In this document: piece after piece, positions 25,564 to 34,159 of the stretch
How positions within the stretch are numbered: the first letter of the stretch is position 1
Layout of the letters: every line of letters begins with the position of its first letter
Assembly (NCBI RefSeq): GCF_029167645.1
Contig: NZ_CP119147.1
Coordinates: 806,001 to 870,000 of the forward strand
Length of the DNA: 64,000 nucleotides
From: Streptomyces sp. AM 2-1-1
GTDB taxonomy: Bacteria; Actinomycetota; Actinomycetes; Streptomycetales; Streptomycetaceae
Direction of reading: 5' to 3'
Position numbers and translations under genes: made by a program
Notes under the pieces: model-generated
Seen by the model: the letters and a program-made list of their open reading frames with translations, nothing else
Databases searched by the model: none
What the model was told of the DNA's origin: nothing

Positions 25564-25577
25564 TCGAAGCGCTTCGA
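25564..25577. promoter_or_regulatory. LacI-type operator, copy 2
   Basis: A second exact copy of TCGAAGCGCTTCGA, 226 bp upstream of the solute-binding protein gene and 180 bp from copy 1. With copy 1 it probably controls both divergent operons, possibly through a DNA loop. Confidence 0.85.
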
Positions 25578-25665
25578 CAGAGCTTCGAGGGTGCTTCGCC
25601 GGCTTCCCCGGAAAGTGCTGCGGGGGACCTCGTCCCCGGCGGCCCGGCCCGGTCCCGCCGCAGGT

Positions 25666-25684
25666 GATGACGGAACCCGTCATC
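25666..25684 (+). promoter_or_regulatory. Inverted repeat in the importer leader
   Basis: GATGACGG, 3-nt spacer, CCGTCATC. It differs from the LacI-type operator and could be a second regulator site or a leader hairpin. It lies 118 bp before the solute-binding protein start. Confidence 0.45.
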
Positions 25685-25802
25685 GCCCGGTCGTACCGCT
25701 CGATTCGGGCGGTTCCGTCCAGTTACGCCCACCTCAGACTCAGGAACCGAACGGCGGTCGCCCGCCGCGTGTCGTCCTGGTGCGCCATGAAGGGTTGACG
25801 CA

Positions 25803-27512
25803 ATGACGCCGAATTCCTCCCCCGCCGCGAACCGGTCCGCGAGCGACGCTCCGGGCCTCCGCGCCGTGACGCCGAATCGTCGGAGCTTCCTCGCTTCGAG
25901 CGCTTTCGCCGCGGTGGCCGTGGCGGGCGGCGTACCGCTGCTGGCCGCGTGCGGCGGTTCCGGCTCCGACTCGGGGACCCGGGAGGGCACGACGACCGGC
26001 AAGGCCCTCAACAAGGTCGTGCCGAGTTACGTCCCCTCCGAGCTGGTGAAGCCCGACGTGGCCAGTGTCAACGGGTCGAGCCCCGGTTTCGCCGAGCTGC
26101 CCGACCCGTTGGCGAAGTCGGTCAAGTCCGTTCCTGGCAAGGGCTCTACCTTCCGGGTCATGACCCCGCTGTGGGGCACCGTCCCGAAGAAGAACAACCC
26201 GTACTACAGCGCGGTCAACAAGGCCGTCGGTGCGACGCTCACCTTCGACCCGCAGGACGGCAACACCTACCAGGACAAGATCGGCGCCGTCCTCGCCGGT
26301 GACGACATCCCGGACGCGGTGACCATCCCCGGCTGGAACATGCAGGGCCAGATCCGCAACGCCATCACCGCGAAGTTCGCCGACCTCAGCCCGTACCTGG
26401 CCGGCGACGGGGTGAAGAAGTACCCGAACCTCGCCAACATCCCCACCGGCGCCTGGCAGTACTCGGTCTTCGGCGGCAAGCTGCGCGGCCTTCCCATGCC
26501 GTCGCCGGTCATCGGCAACGCGCTCTTCTACCGCAAGGACCTGGTCGGCTCCGGCGCGGTCCCGGCCAGCGCCGACGACCTGCTCGCCTTCGGCAAGGAG
26601 TACACGGCGCCGAAGAGCAAGGTCTGGGCCTTCGACGACCTGTGGACCTGCATCCAGAAGATCTACGGTGTGCTGCCCGACGCCCCGCACTACTGGCAGC
26701 TCCAGGACGGCAAGCTCGTCCACAAGATCGAGACGAAGGAGTACCGGGAGGCCCTGGCCTTCGCCCGCAAGCTCCACGACCTCGGCTACGTCCACCCGGA
26801 CGCCGAGGCGAACAAGGACGCGGACTCCAAGATCCGCTTCACCAGCGGCCACATCGTCATGTACAACGACGGCACCGGCGGCTGGAAGGGCATGGTGACC
26901 GAGCAGAAGGCCGCCAACCCGAAGTTCGACATGCAGGCACTCGACTTCTTCTCGGCCGACGGCGGCAAGCCCGTCCTGTGGCAGGACGACCCGGCCGGCA
27001 TCTACACCTTCCTCAGCAAGAAGCTTCCCAAGGCGAAGATCGAGGAGTTCCTCGCCATCGCCGACTTCGCTGCCGCCCCGTACGGCACCGAGGAGTTCAT
27101 GCTCACCAACTACGGCGTCGAGGGCACCCATTACCGCGTGAAGGACGGCGTCCCGACCTTCACGGACCAGGGCATCCAGGAGGCCCAGCCCTCCACCTTC
27201 CTCTTCCTCGCCTCCCCGCCGCACACCATCGCCTTCCCCGACGAGCCGAAGCTGGTGCAGGACTACGCGGGGTGGATGGCCCGGCAGGCGCCGCACATCA
27301 AGAAGCCGCTCTTCTTCGGCATGCAGATCGTCGAGCCGCAGCGGTACGCCTCCCTCTACACGCCCTTCGACGACCTGCAGAAGGACATCCGGCGCGGCCG
27401 CAAGAAGGTCGGCGACCTGGAGGCGGCGGTGTCGACGTGGAAGCAGAGCGGTGGCGACGAACTCCGCACGTGGTACCAGGACATCCTCGACAAGAACGGC
27501 TCCGGCAGCTGA
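25803..27512 (+). CDS. Extracellular solute-binding lipoprotein for xyloglucan oligosaccharides (inferred)
   Basis: A 569-residue binding protein, large as is usual for oligosaccharide receptors of the LipO/YtcQ type. Its N-terminus has a twin-arginine motif (Arg26-Arg27 in PNRRSFLAS) followed by a lipobox LLAAC with Cys50, so it should be a Tat-exported lipoprotein. The mature part shows typical sugar-receptor features (GNTYQDKIGAVLAGDDIPD; LFYRKDLVGSG; MYNDGTGGWKGM). AAGGG stands 8 nt before ATG 25803. It heads an operon with two permeases and three glycoside hydrolases. The assignment of xyloglucan oligosaccharides as ligand rests on those neighbours only. Confidence 0.88.
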   Translation: MTPNSSPAANRSASDAPGLRAVTPNRRSFLASSAFAAVAVAGGVPLLAACGGSGSDSGTREGTTTGKALNKVVPSYVPSELVKPDVASVNGSSPGFAELPDPLAKSVKSVPGKGSTFRVMTPLWGTVPKKNNPYYSAVNKAVGATLTFDPQDGNTYQDKIGAVLAGDDIPDAVTIPGWNMQGQIRNAITAKFADLSPYLAGDGVKKYPNLANIPTGAWQYSVFGGKLRGLPMPSPVIGNALFYRKDLVGSGAVPASADDLLAFGKEYTAPKSKVWAFDDLWTCIQKIYGVLPDAPHYWQLQDGKLVHKIETKEYREALAFARKLHDLGYVHPDAEANKDADSKIRFTSGHIVMYNDGTGGWKGMVTEQKAANPKFDMQALDFFSADGGKPVLWQDDPAGIYTFLSKKLPKAKIEEFLAIADFAAAPYGTEEFMLTNYGVEGTHYRVKDGVPTFTDQGIQEAQPSTFLFLASPPHTIAFPDEPKLVQDYAGWMARQAPHIKKPLFFGMQIVEPQRYASLYTPFDDLQKDIRRGRKKVGDLEAAVSTWKQSGGDELRTWYQDILDKNGSGS

Positions 27513-27615
27513 CCGTACGCGGCAGTCGGCAGGACCCACGCAGAGACGGAAGTGGCCGCCGGGCGCAGTGACGCCCGGCGGCCGGGGCGGAGCAGCACGA
27601 CATGGGGAGCTCACG

Positions 27616-28770
27616 GTGAAGCCACGGGCGACGGCGGCGGCCGGCACGGGCCGCACGGCGGACGGGACCGAGGTCCCGGCCGGCGAAGACGGTCCGCGCA
27701 CCGCGCGGGACGGCGGTACGCGGGAGAGCGGGACGCGGGACGGCTCGGACGGACAGCGGGAAGCCGGCGGGAGCGCGGTCGCCCGCGCCCGCGGCGGCCG
27801 CTCGGGCACGCCGGCCGAGGGCGGCGGCCGTCCGGCCTCAGGCGCGCCCGCGGAGGGCATCACCTGGCGGCACCGGCTGCGGCGGGACCGCACGCTGGTG
27901 CTGATGACGCTTCCCGCCATCGCGCTGCTGCTCGTCTTCAACTACATACCGCTGCTCGGGAACATCGTCGCGTTCCAGAACTACGACGTCTACGACCTGG
28001 GCATCACCGGCAGCCCGTTCGTGGGCTTCGACAACTTCACCCGCATCTTCGACGACTACCGCTTCTGGGAAGTCCTGATCAACACGCTGGTCATCTTCCT
28101 GACCCAGCTGATCCTGTTCTTCCCGATCCCGATCGCCATCGCGCTGCTCGTGAACAGCATGATGAGCACCCGCGTACGTGCGTGGGTGCAGGCGATCGTC
28201 TACCTGCCGCACTTCTTCTCCTGGGTCCTCGTCGTCACCGTCTTCCAGCAGATGTTCGGCGGGGCCGGCCTGGTCGCGCAGTGGCTGCGCGAACACGGCC
28301 ACGAGGGCTTCGACCTCATGACCAACCCCGGGTTCTTCAAGTTCCTGGTCACCGCGCAGGCCGTGTGGAAGGACGCCGGCTGGGGTGTGATCGTCTTCCT
28401 CGCCGCACTCGCCGCCGTCAACACCGACCTGTACGAGGCCGCCGCCGTGGACGGGGCGGGACGCTGGCGCCGCATGTGGCATGTCACGCTGCCCGCGCTG
28501 CGCCCGGTGATCGCCCTGCTGCTGGTGCTGCGGGTCGGCAGCGCGCTCAACCTCGACTTCGAGCAGATCCTGCTCCAGCGCGACCAGGTGGGCGCCGGCG
28601 CGTCCGAGATCCTCGACACCTACATCTGGTGGACGGGTATCAAAACCGGCGACTTCGGCTACGCCGCCGCGGCCGGGATCTTCAAGGGACTGTTCAGCGT
28701 CGCCATGGTGCTGGGCGCGAACAAGGTCGCCCACATGCTGGGCGAGCAGGGGGTGTACTCCAAGAAATGA
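27616..28770 (+). CDS. ABC sugar-importer permease (LplB/YtcP type), first subunit
   Basis: A 384-residue permease. The first ~80 residues are hydrophilic, Gly/Arg-rich and probably disordered in the cytoplasm. Six membrane helices follow from about residue 95 (LVLMTLPAIALLLVFNYIPLL). The EAA loop that docks the ATPase is EAAAVDGAGRWRRMWHVTLP near residue 275. GTG 27616 has GGGGAG 6 nt upstream; an earlier in-frame ATG at 27451 lies inside the binding-protein gene and is rejected. The stop overlaps the next permease by 4 nt (ATGA). No ATPase gene is nearby; Streptomyces usually uses the shared MsiK ATPase for such importers. Confidence 0.9.
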   Translation: MKPRATAAAGTGRTADGTEVPAGEDGPRTARDGGTRESGTRDGSDGQREAGGSAVARARGGRSGTPAEGGGRPASGAPAEGITWRHRLRRDRTLVLMTLPAIALLLVFNYIPLLGNIVAFQNYDVYDLGITGSPFVGFDNFTRIFDDYRFWEVLINTLVIFLTQLILFFPIPIAIALLVNSMMSTRVRAWVQAIVYLPHFFSWVLVVTVFQQMFGGAGLVAQWLREHGHEGFDLMTNPGFFKFLVTAQAVWKDAGWGVIVFLAALAAVNTDLYEAAAVDGAGRWRRMWHVTLPALRPVIALLLVLRVGSALNLDFEQILLQRDQVGAGASEILDTYIWWTGIKTGDFGYAAAAGIFKGLFSVAMVLGANKVAHMLGEQGVYSKK

Positions 28771-29747
28771 CGACTTCCCTGGACCTCGACAAGACGCCCG
28801 GCGGGTGGCCCGTGGACTCCGCCCCCGCCCGTACCCCGCTCCAACGCCTCCTCGGCACCGAGCAGCGCCCCGTCTGGGAGGACGAGCCGACCAGGACCGG
28901 CCTCGCCTTCAAGGGCTTCGGTCTCTTCGCGATCTGCGCGGTGATCCTCGTCCCGATCTGGGTCGTGGTCGTCACCAGCCTCTCCGACACCAAGGCCATC
29001 AACGACGCGGGAGGTCTGGTCGTCTGGCCGAAGACCATCACCTTCGTCGCGTACAAGGAGCTGCTGAGCGGCGGCGCCGTCACCCGGGCCGCGATGGTCA
29101 GCATCGGACTGACCGTCGTCGGCACGGTGTTCAGCATGGTGATCTCGATCCTCTGCGCCTACGGCCTCAGCCGGCGCGACTCGATCGCCCACCGGCCGCT
29201 GCTGATGACGCTCATGGCGACGATGTTCTTCGGCGCCGGGCTCATCCCCACGTACCTGCTGGTGACCGGGATCGGTCTGAGCAACAGCTACTGGTCGATG
29301 ATCCTGCCGAGCGCGATCTCCGTGTTCAACATCCTGGTGCTCCGCGGCTTCTTCATGGACACCGCGCCCGAACTCATCGACGCGGCGCGCATCGACGGCG
29401 CCGGCGAGTGGCGCATCCTGCTCCAGATCGTCATGCCGCTCTCCCGCGCGGTGGTCGCGGTCATCTCGCTCTTCTACGCGGTGGGTTACTGGAGCCAGTG
29501 GTTCAACGCCATGCTCTACATCCAGGACAGCGACAAGTACCCGCTGCAGATGATCCTCCGTCAGCTGGTGCTCCAGCACCAGGTTCCGCCGGGTGCGATG
29601 GGCGCGGCCGTGAGCAGCGGCCAGATCAACAGCCTCGCCGTGCAGATGGCCGTCATGGTCCTCGCGCTGATCCCGGTGGCCGTGCTGTCGCCGTTCGTCC
29701 AGAAGCACTTCCAGAAGGGGATGCTCACCGGGGCCGTGAAGGGCTGA
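28767..29747 (+). CDS. ABC sugar-importer permease, second subunit
   Basis: A 326-residue permease of the LplC/YtcP class with six helices (GLFAICAVILVPIWVVVVTSL; MVSIGLTVVGTVFSMVISILC). The EAA-type docking loop is ELIDAARIDGAGEWRILLQIVMP near residue 205. The C-terminus QKHFQKGMLTGAVKG is characteristic of this subunit. It overlaps the first permease by 4 nt and is followed after 99 nt by the GH74 gene, so it belongs to the same transcription unit. Together the two permeases form the channel for the lipoprotein receptor. Confidence 0.92.
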   Translation: MTTSLDLDKTPGGWPVDSAPARTPLQRLLGTEQRPVWEDEPTRTGLAFKGFGLFAICAVILVPIWVVVVTSLSDTKAINDAGGLVVWPKTITFVAYKELLSGGAVTRAAMVSIGLTVVGTVFSMVISILCAYGLSRRDSIAHRPLLMTLMATMFFGAGLIPTYLLVTGIGLSNSYWSMILPSAISVFNILVLRGFFMDTAPELIDAARIDGAGEWRILLQIVMPLSRAVVAVISLFYAVGYWSQWFNAMLYIQDSDKYPLQMILRQLVLQHQVPPGAMGAAVSSGQINSLAVQMAVMVLALIPVAVLSPFVQKHFQKGMLTGAVKG

Positions 29748-29846
29748 CTCCCCGGCGCACCCCGGCCTGCCTCCTCCGTCCGTGCCGCGTGCCGGGTTCT
29801 CCCGCGCGCGGCTCGGCCGTCCCGCTCGTTGTGGAAGGACTCCGCC

Positions 29847-32165
29847 ATGTCCGCGTTCCGTTCCGAAGCACACCCCGCCCTGCCCGGCCCCGACGCCCCT
29901 GGCGCCGCACCCTCGTCGCCCGCCCGCCGGTCCGTGCTCGCCGGGGCCGCCGCCGTCGCCGCGGCCGTCTGCGTCCTGCCCGGCGCCCACGCGGCCTCGG
30001 CGGCACAGCGGCCCTCGGACGGCTCCCGTCCTTCCGGCGGGTCGCGGACCGAGGCGTACCGCTGGCGGACCGCCGCCATCGGCGGCACCGGCTTCGTCAC
30101 CGGGCTGATGTTCCACCCCTCGGTGCGCGGCCTGGCCTACGCCCGGACGGACATCGGCGGGGCGTACCGGTGGGACGCCGCGAAGGCCCGCTGGACGGCG
30201 CTCACCGACTTCACCGGCTGGGACGACTGGAACCTCCTCGGCGTCGAGGCGATGGCCGTGGACCCCGCCCACCCGGACCGGGTCTACCTCGCGCTCGGTA
30301 CGTACGCCCAGTCCTGGGCCTCGCCGGGGGCGGTGCTGCGCTCGGAGGACCGCGGCAGGACGTGGAGCCGCACGGACCTGACGGTGCGGCTCGGCGCCAA
30401 CGAGGACGGCCGGGGCACCGGTGAACGCCTTCTGGTCGACCCGCGCGACAGCGAGACCCTCTGGCTGGGCACCCGCCACGACGGTCTGCTGCGCTCCGAC
30501 GACCGGGGTGCCACCTGGGCGCCGGACCCCTCCTTCCCCGCCGTGCCCTCGGCGTCGGGTCAGGGGGTCACCCTGCTGGTGGCGGCCGGCCGGACGGTCT
30601 ACGCGGGCTGGGGGGACGGCACCGCCTCCCTCTACCGCACCACCGCGGCCGGCGGCTGGGAGCCGGTCCCCGGCGCGCCGGCGGCCGGAGGGGCGACGCG
30701 GGTGCCCGTCCGTGCCGCGTACGACGCCGCCTCCCGCGCCCTGTACGTGAGCTGGGCGAACGGCCCCGGCCCCAACAACCAGAGTGACGGCGCGGTGCAC
30801 CGCCTCTCCACGGTGACCGGCGCCTGGTCGGACGTGACGCCCGTCGCCCCGTCCGGCGCCGACGCCTTCGGCTACGGCGGGGTCGCCGTGGACGCGAGGC
30901 GGCCCGGCACGGTCGTGGTCTCCACCAACAACCGCTGGGGGCCGGTCGACACGCTCTTCCGCTCCACCGACCACGGGCGCACCTGGACCTCCCTCAAGGA
31001 CTCCGCGGTGCTGGACGTGGCGGAGACGCCGTACCTGCGCTGGGGCGGCGAGGCGAAGTTCGGCTGGTGGATCCAGGCCGTCGCCGTCGACCCCTTCGAC
31101 TCGCGCCACGTCGTCTTCGGTACCGGCGCGACGGTCTTCGGCACCCGGGACCTGGTGCACTGGGCGCCGGAGATCCGCGGCCTGGAGGAGTCGTCCGTAC
31201 GCCACCTGATCGCGCCGCCCACCGCGCACGGTGCCCGGCTGCTCAGCGGGCTCGGGGACATCGGGGTGATGTACCACGACTCGCTGACCTCCTCCCCCTC
31301 ACGCGGGATGGCCACCCACCCGGTGTTCGGCACCGCCACCGGGCTGGCCCTGGCGGCGCGTGTCCCCTCCTACGTCGTACGGACCGGCTGGCCCTCGGGG
31401 TCGGACGCCGCCGGGGCGTACTCGCACGACGGCGGGTCCAGCTGGCAGCCGTTCGCGGCCCAGCCGGAGATCGCTGCCTCCGCACCGGGCCCCATCGCGG
31501 TGAGCGCCGACGGGAAGACCCTTCTCTGGACGTTCATCCACTGGGACGGCACGAAGTACCCCGCGCACCGCTCCACCGACGGAGGCGCGAGCTGGAGCGA
31601 GGTGACGACGTTCCCGAAGGGCGCGACCCCCGTCGCCGACCCGGTGGAGGCCACCCGCTTCTTCGCGTACGACACGGACACCGGCACCGTCCACCTCTCC
31701 ACCGACGCGGGCGCGTCGTTCACCGTCGGCGCCACCGGACTCCCCTCCGGCGACGCGCAGTTCAAGCTGGCCGCCGCGCCGGGGCGGTCCGGCGACCTCT
31801 GGCTGTCGGCGAAGACCGGCGGACTGCACCGCTCGACGGACGGCGGGCGGACGTTCTCGGCCGTGGCCGGCGTCCAGGAGTCGTATGCGCTGGGCTTCGG
31901 CAAGGCGGCGCCTTCCCCGAAGAGCCGTCCCGCCCGCCCGGGCGCCGGTTATCCCGCGATCTTCCAGACGGGACGGGCGGCCGCGACCCACGACGGGGTG
32001 GCGGTGCTGCGCTCCGACGACGCGGGTGCCACCTGGATACGCGTCAACGACGACCAGCACCAGTGGGGGTGGACCGGTGAGGTGATCACCGGCGACCCCC
32101 GTGTCCACGGCCGGGTGTATCTGGGCACCAACGGCCGGGGCATCCAGTACGCCGACCCGGAATGA
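29847..32165 (+). CDS. Secreted endo-xyloglucanase, glycoside hydrolase family 74
   Basis: A 772-residue enzyme. The N-terminus has a twin-arginine-type signal (ARRSVLAGAAAVAAAVCVLPGAHA, cleavage near residue 50). The remainder folds as two seven-bladed propellers with many SxDxGxTW-like blade signatures (SEDRGRTW, STDGGASW, SDDAGATW). The two catalytic acids of GH74 are at their expected places: Asp102 in ARTDIGGAYRW and Asp471 in SGLGDIGVMYH. The enzyme cleaves the beta-1,4-glucan backbone of xyloglucan outside the cell. No carbohydrate-binding module follows. GGAAGGAC lies 7 nt before ATG 29847, favoured over 29829. Its stop overlaps the GH42 start (ATGA). Confidence 0.94.
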   Translation: MSAFRSEAHPALPGPDAPGAAPSSPARRSVLAGAAAVAAAVCVLPGAHAASAAQRPSDGSRPSGGSRTEAYRWRTAAIGGTGFVTGLMFHPSVRGLAYARTDIGGAYRWDAAKARWTALTDFTGWDDWNLLGVEAMAVDPAHPDRVYLALGTYAQSWASPGAVLRSEDRGRTWSRTDLTVRLGANEDGRGTGERLLVDPRDSETLWLGTRHDGLLRSDDRGATWAPDPSFPAVPSASGQGVTLLVAAGRTVYAGWGDGTASLYRTTAAGGWEPVPGAPAAGGATRVPVRAAYDAASRALYVSWANGPGPNNQSDGAVHRLSTVTGAWSDVTPVAPSGADAFGYGGVAVDARRPGTVVVSTNNRWGPVDTLFRSTDHGRTWTSLKDSAVLDVAETPYLRWGGEAKFGWWIQAVAVDPFDSRHVVFGTGATVFGTRDLVHWAPEIRGLEESSVRHLIAPPTAHGARLLSGLGDIGVMYHDSLTSSPSRGMATHPVFGTATGLALAARVPSYVVRTGWPSGSDAAGAYSHDGGSSWQPFAAQPEIAASAPGPIAVSADGKTLLWTFIHWDGTKYPAHRSTDGGASWSEVTTFPKGATPVADPVEATRFFAYDTDTGTVHLSTDAGASFTVGATGLPSGDAQFKLAAAPGRSGDLWLSAKTGGLHRSTDGGRTFSAVAGVQESYALGFGKAAPSPKSRPARPGAGYPAIFQTGRAAATHDGVAVLRSDDAGATWIRVNDDQHQWGWTGEVITGDPRVHGRVYLGTNGRGIQYADPE

Positions 32166-34159
32166 GGATCGAGAACACCATGCCGTCCCTGCGTGACGCG
32201 ACCCGCGGCCGCCTGCTCTTCGGCGGCGACTACAACCCCGAGCAGTGGCCCGAGGAGGTGTGGGCCGAGGACGTCGCGCTGATGAAGGAGGCCGGGGTCA
32301 ACTCGGTCACCCTCGGCGTCTTCTCCTGGGCGAAGATCGAACCGCGCCCGGGAGCACGCGAGTTCGACTGGCTGGACCGGTTGATGGATCTGATGGACTC
32401 CCACGGCATCGGGGTGGTCCTCGCCACACCGACCTCGTCCCCGCCGCCGTGGATGGGTGCGCTGCACCCGCAGACGCTGCCGCGGGCGGAGGACGGCTCG
32501 GTCGTCTGGTACGGCTCGCGCCAGCACTTCTGCGCCAGTTCACCGGTCTACCGCCGCTACGCCGCCTCGCTCACCGAGGACCTCGCGGCCCGCTACGCCG
32601 GCCATCCGGCGCTGGCCATGTGGCACATCAACAACGAGTACTGCACACACTGCTGGTGCGACGAGACGGCCGCGCACTTCCGCCGCTGGCTCGCCGACCG
32701 GTACGGCACCCTCGCCGCGGTCAACGAGGCCTGGGGCACCGCCTTCTGGAGCCAGCGGTACGACACCTGGGCGGAGATCCTGCCGCCCCGCAAGGCGCAG
32801 TACACGCACAACCCCACCCAGGTGCTCGACTTCAAACGGTTCACCTCGAACGCCCTGATGGAGTGCTACACCGCCGAGCGGGACATCGTGCGGCGCCACT
32901 CCCCCGCCGTCCCCGTGACGTCCAACTTCATGCCGCTCTGGTCGGGGCAGGATGCGTGGGCGTGGGCCGCGCAGGAGGACGTCGTCTCGGTGGACGTCTA
33001 CCCCGACCCGGCGGACCCGGGGGCGGGGCAGTACCAGGCGATGCTCGCCGACATGACGCGCTCGCAGGCGGCCGGGCCGTGGATGCTGATGGAGCAGGCC
33101 GCCGGCGCCGTCAACTGGCGGCCGGTGAACCACCCCAAACCCCGGGGCCTCAACCGGCTCTGGTCACTGCAGTCGGTGGCCCGGGGCGCGGACGCCGTCT
33201 GCTACTTCCAGTGGCGCCAGTCCCGGCAGGGCTCGGAGAAGTTCCACTCCGCGATGGTGTCGCACGCCGGACCCGAAGGCCGGTCGTTCCGGGAGATCAC
33301 CCGCATCGGCGCCGAACTCGCCACGCTCGCCCCGGAGGTGAGTGGCGCGCACGCGCCGGCCGAGGTGGCCGTGCTGCACGACTGGGACGCCTGGTGGGGC
33401 AGCGCGCAGGAGGGCCGGCCCTCCTCGCACCTTCAGTACCCGGAGATCGTACGGGCCTGGCACCGGGCCCTCTGGGAGAACGGCACGGCGACCGACTTCG
33501 CCCGTCCCGAGGCCGACCTGTCCGGCTACCGGATGGTCGTCGTCCCGCAGCTCTACCTCCTGACCGACGCGGCCGTGGACAACCTGGTCGCGTACGTCGC
33601 GGGGGGCGGCACCCTGGTCAGCGGCTTCTTCACCGGCGTCGCCGACGTGGACGACCGCATCCGGCCGGGCGGGATGGACGCCCGGCTGCGCGCGCTCTTC
33701 TCCATCCGCACGCTCCACGAGTGGTGGCCCGTGGAACCGGACGCGAGGGTCACCTGCGACGGCTTCCGAGGACTGCTGTGGTCGGAGGAGTTGGAGGCCG
33801 ACGGCACCGGCGAGACCGTCGCCGCGTACGTGGGCGGGGAGTTGGACGGACTGCCCGCCGTGCTCCGCAAGGGAGGCGCCTGGTACGTCTCGACGCTCCC
33901 GGAACCGGAAGCGCTGCGCGAACTGCTCGGCCGGGTCGCCGGGGAGGCGGGCGTACGCCCCGTGGTCGCCGGACTTCCCGCGGGCGTCGAGGCGGTACGC
34001 CGGGGCGGCCTGCTCTTCCTCTTCCACCACGGGCGCGGCACGGTGACCGTGCCGTTGCCGGGCGCGCACGTGGACGTGCTCACCGGGGCGCGGGCGGAGG
34101 GAGCGGTGGAGCTGGGGCGCTTCGGCGTGGCGGCCCTGAAGCCGGCCGGCGCGGCATGA
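32162..34159 (+). CDS. Beta-galactosidase, glycoside hydrolase family 42
   Basis: A 665-residue GH42 enzyme. The acid/base is Glu159 in WHINNEYCTHCWC and the nucleophile Glu311 in MLMEQAAGAVNW. The cysteines Cys124, Cys161, Cys164 and Cys166 match the zinc cluster of this family. A trimerisation domain (about 400-600) and a C-terminal beta domain follow. No signal peptide, so cytoplasmic. In this locus it should remove the beta-1,2-galactose that caps xylose in xyloglucan L-type side chains. ATG 32162 overlaps the GH74 stop; an internal ATG at 32180 is possible. The stop overlaps the GH95 start. Confidence 0.92.
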   Translation: MRIENTMPSLRDATRGRLLFGGDYNPEQWPEEVWAEDVALMKEAGVNSVTLGVFSWAKIEPRPGAREFDWLDRLMDLMDSHGIGVVLATPTSSPPPWMGALHPQTLPRAEDGSVVWYGSRQHFCASSPVYRRYAASLTEDLAARYAGHPALAMWHINNEYCTHCWCDETAAHFRRWLADRYGTLAAVNEAWGTAFWSQRYDTWAEILPPRKAQYTHNPTQVLDFKRFTSNALMECYTAERDIVRRHSPAVPVTSNFMPLWSGQDAWAWAAQEDVVSVDVYPDPADPGAGQYQAMLADMTRSQAAGPWMLMEQAAGAVNWRPVNHPKPRGLNRLWSLQSVARGADAVCYFQWRQSRQGSEKFHSAMVSHAGPEGRSFREITRIGAELATLAPEVSGAHAPAEVAVLHDWDAWWGSAQEGRPSSHLQYPEIVRAWHRALWENGTATDFARPEADLSGYRMVVVPQLYLLTDAAVDNLVAYVAGGGTLVSGFFTGVADVDDRIRPGGMDARLRALFSIRTLHEWWPVEPDARVTCDGFRGLLWSEELEADGTGETVAAYVGGELDGLPAVLRKGGAWYVSTLPEPEALRELLGRVAGEAGVRPVVAGLPAGVEAVRRGGLLFLFHHGRGTVTVPLPGAHVDVLTGARAEGAVELGRFGVAALKPAGAA

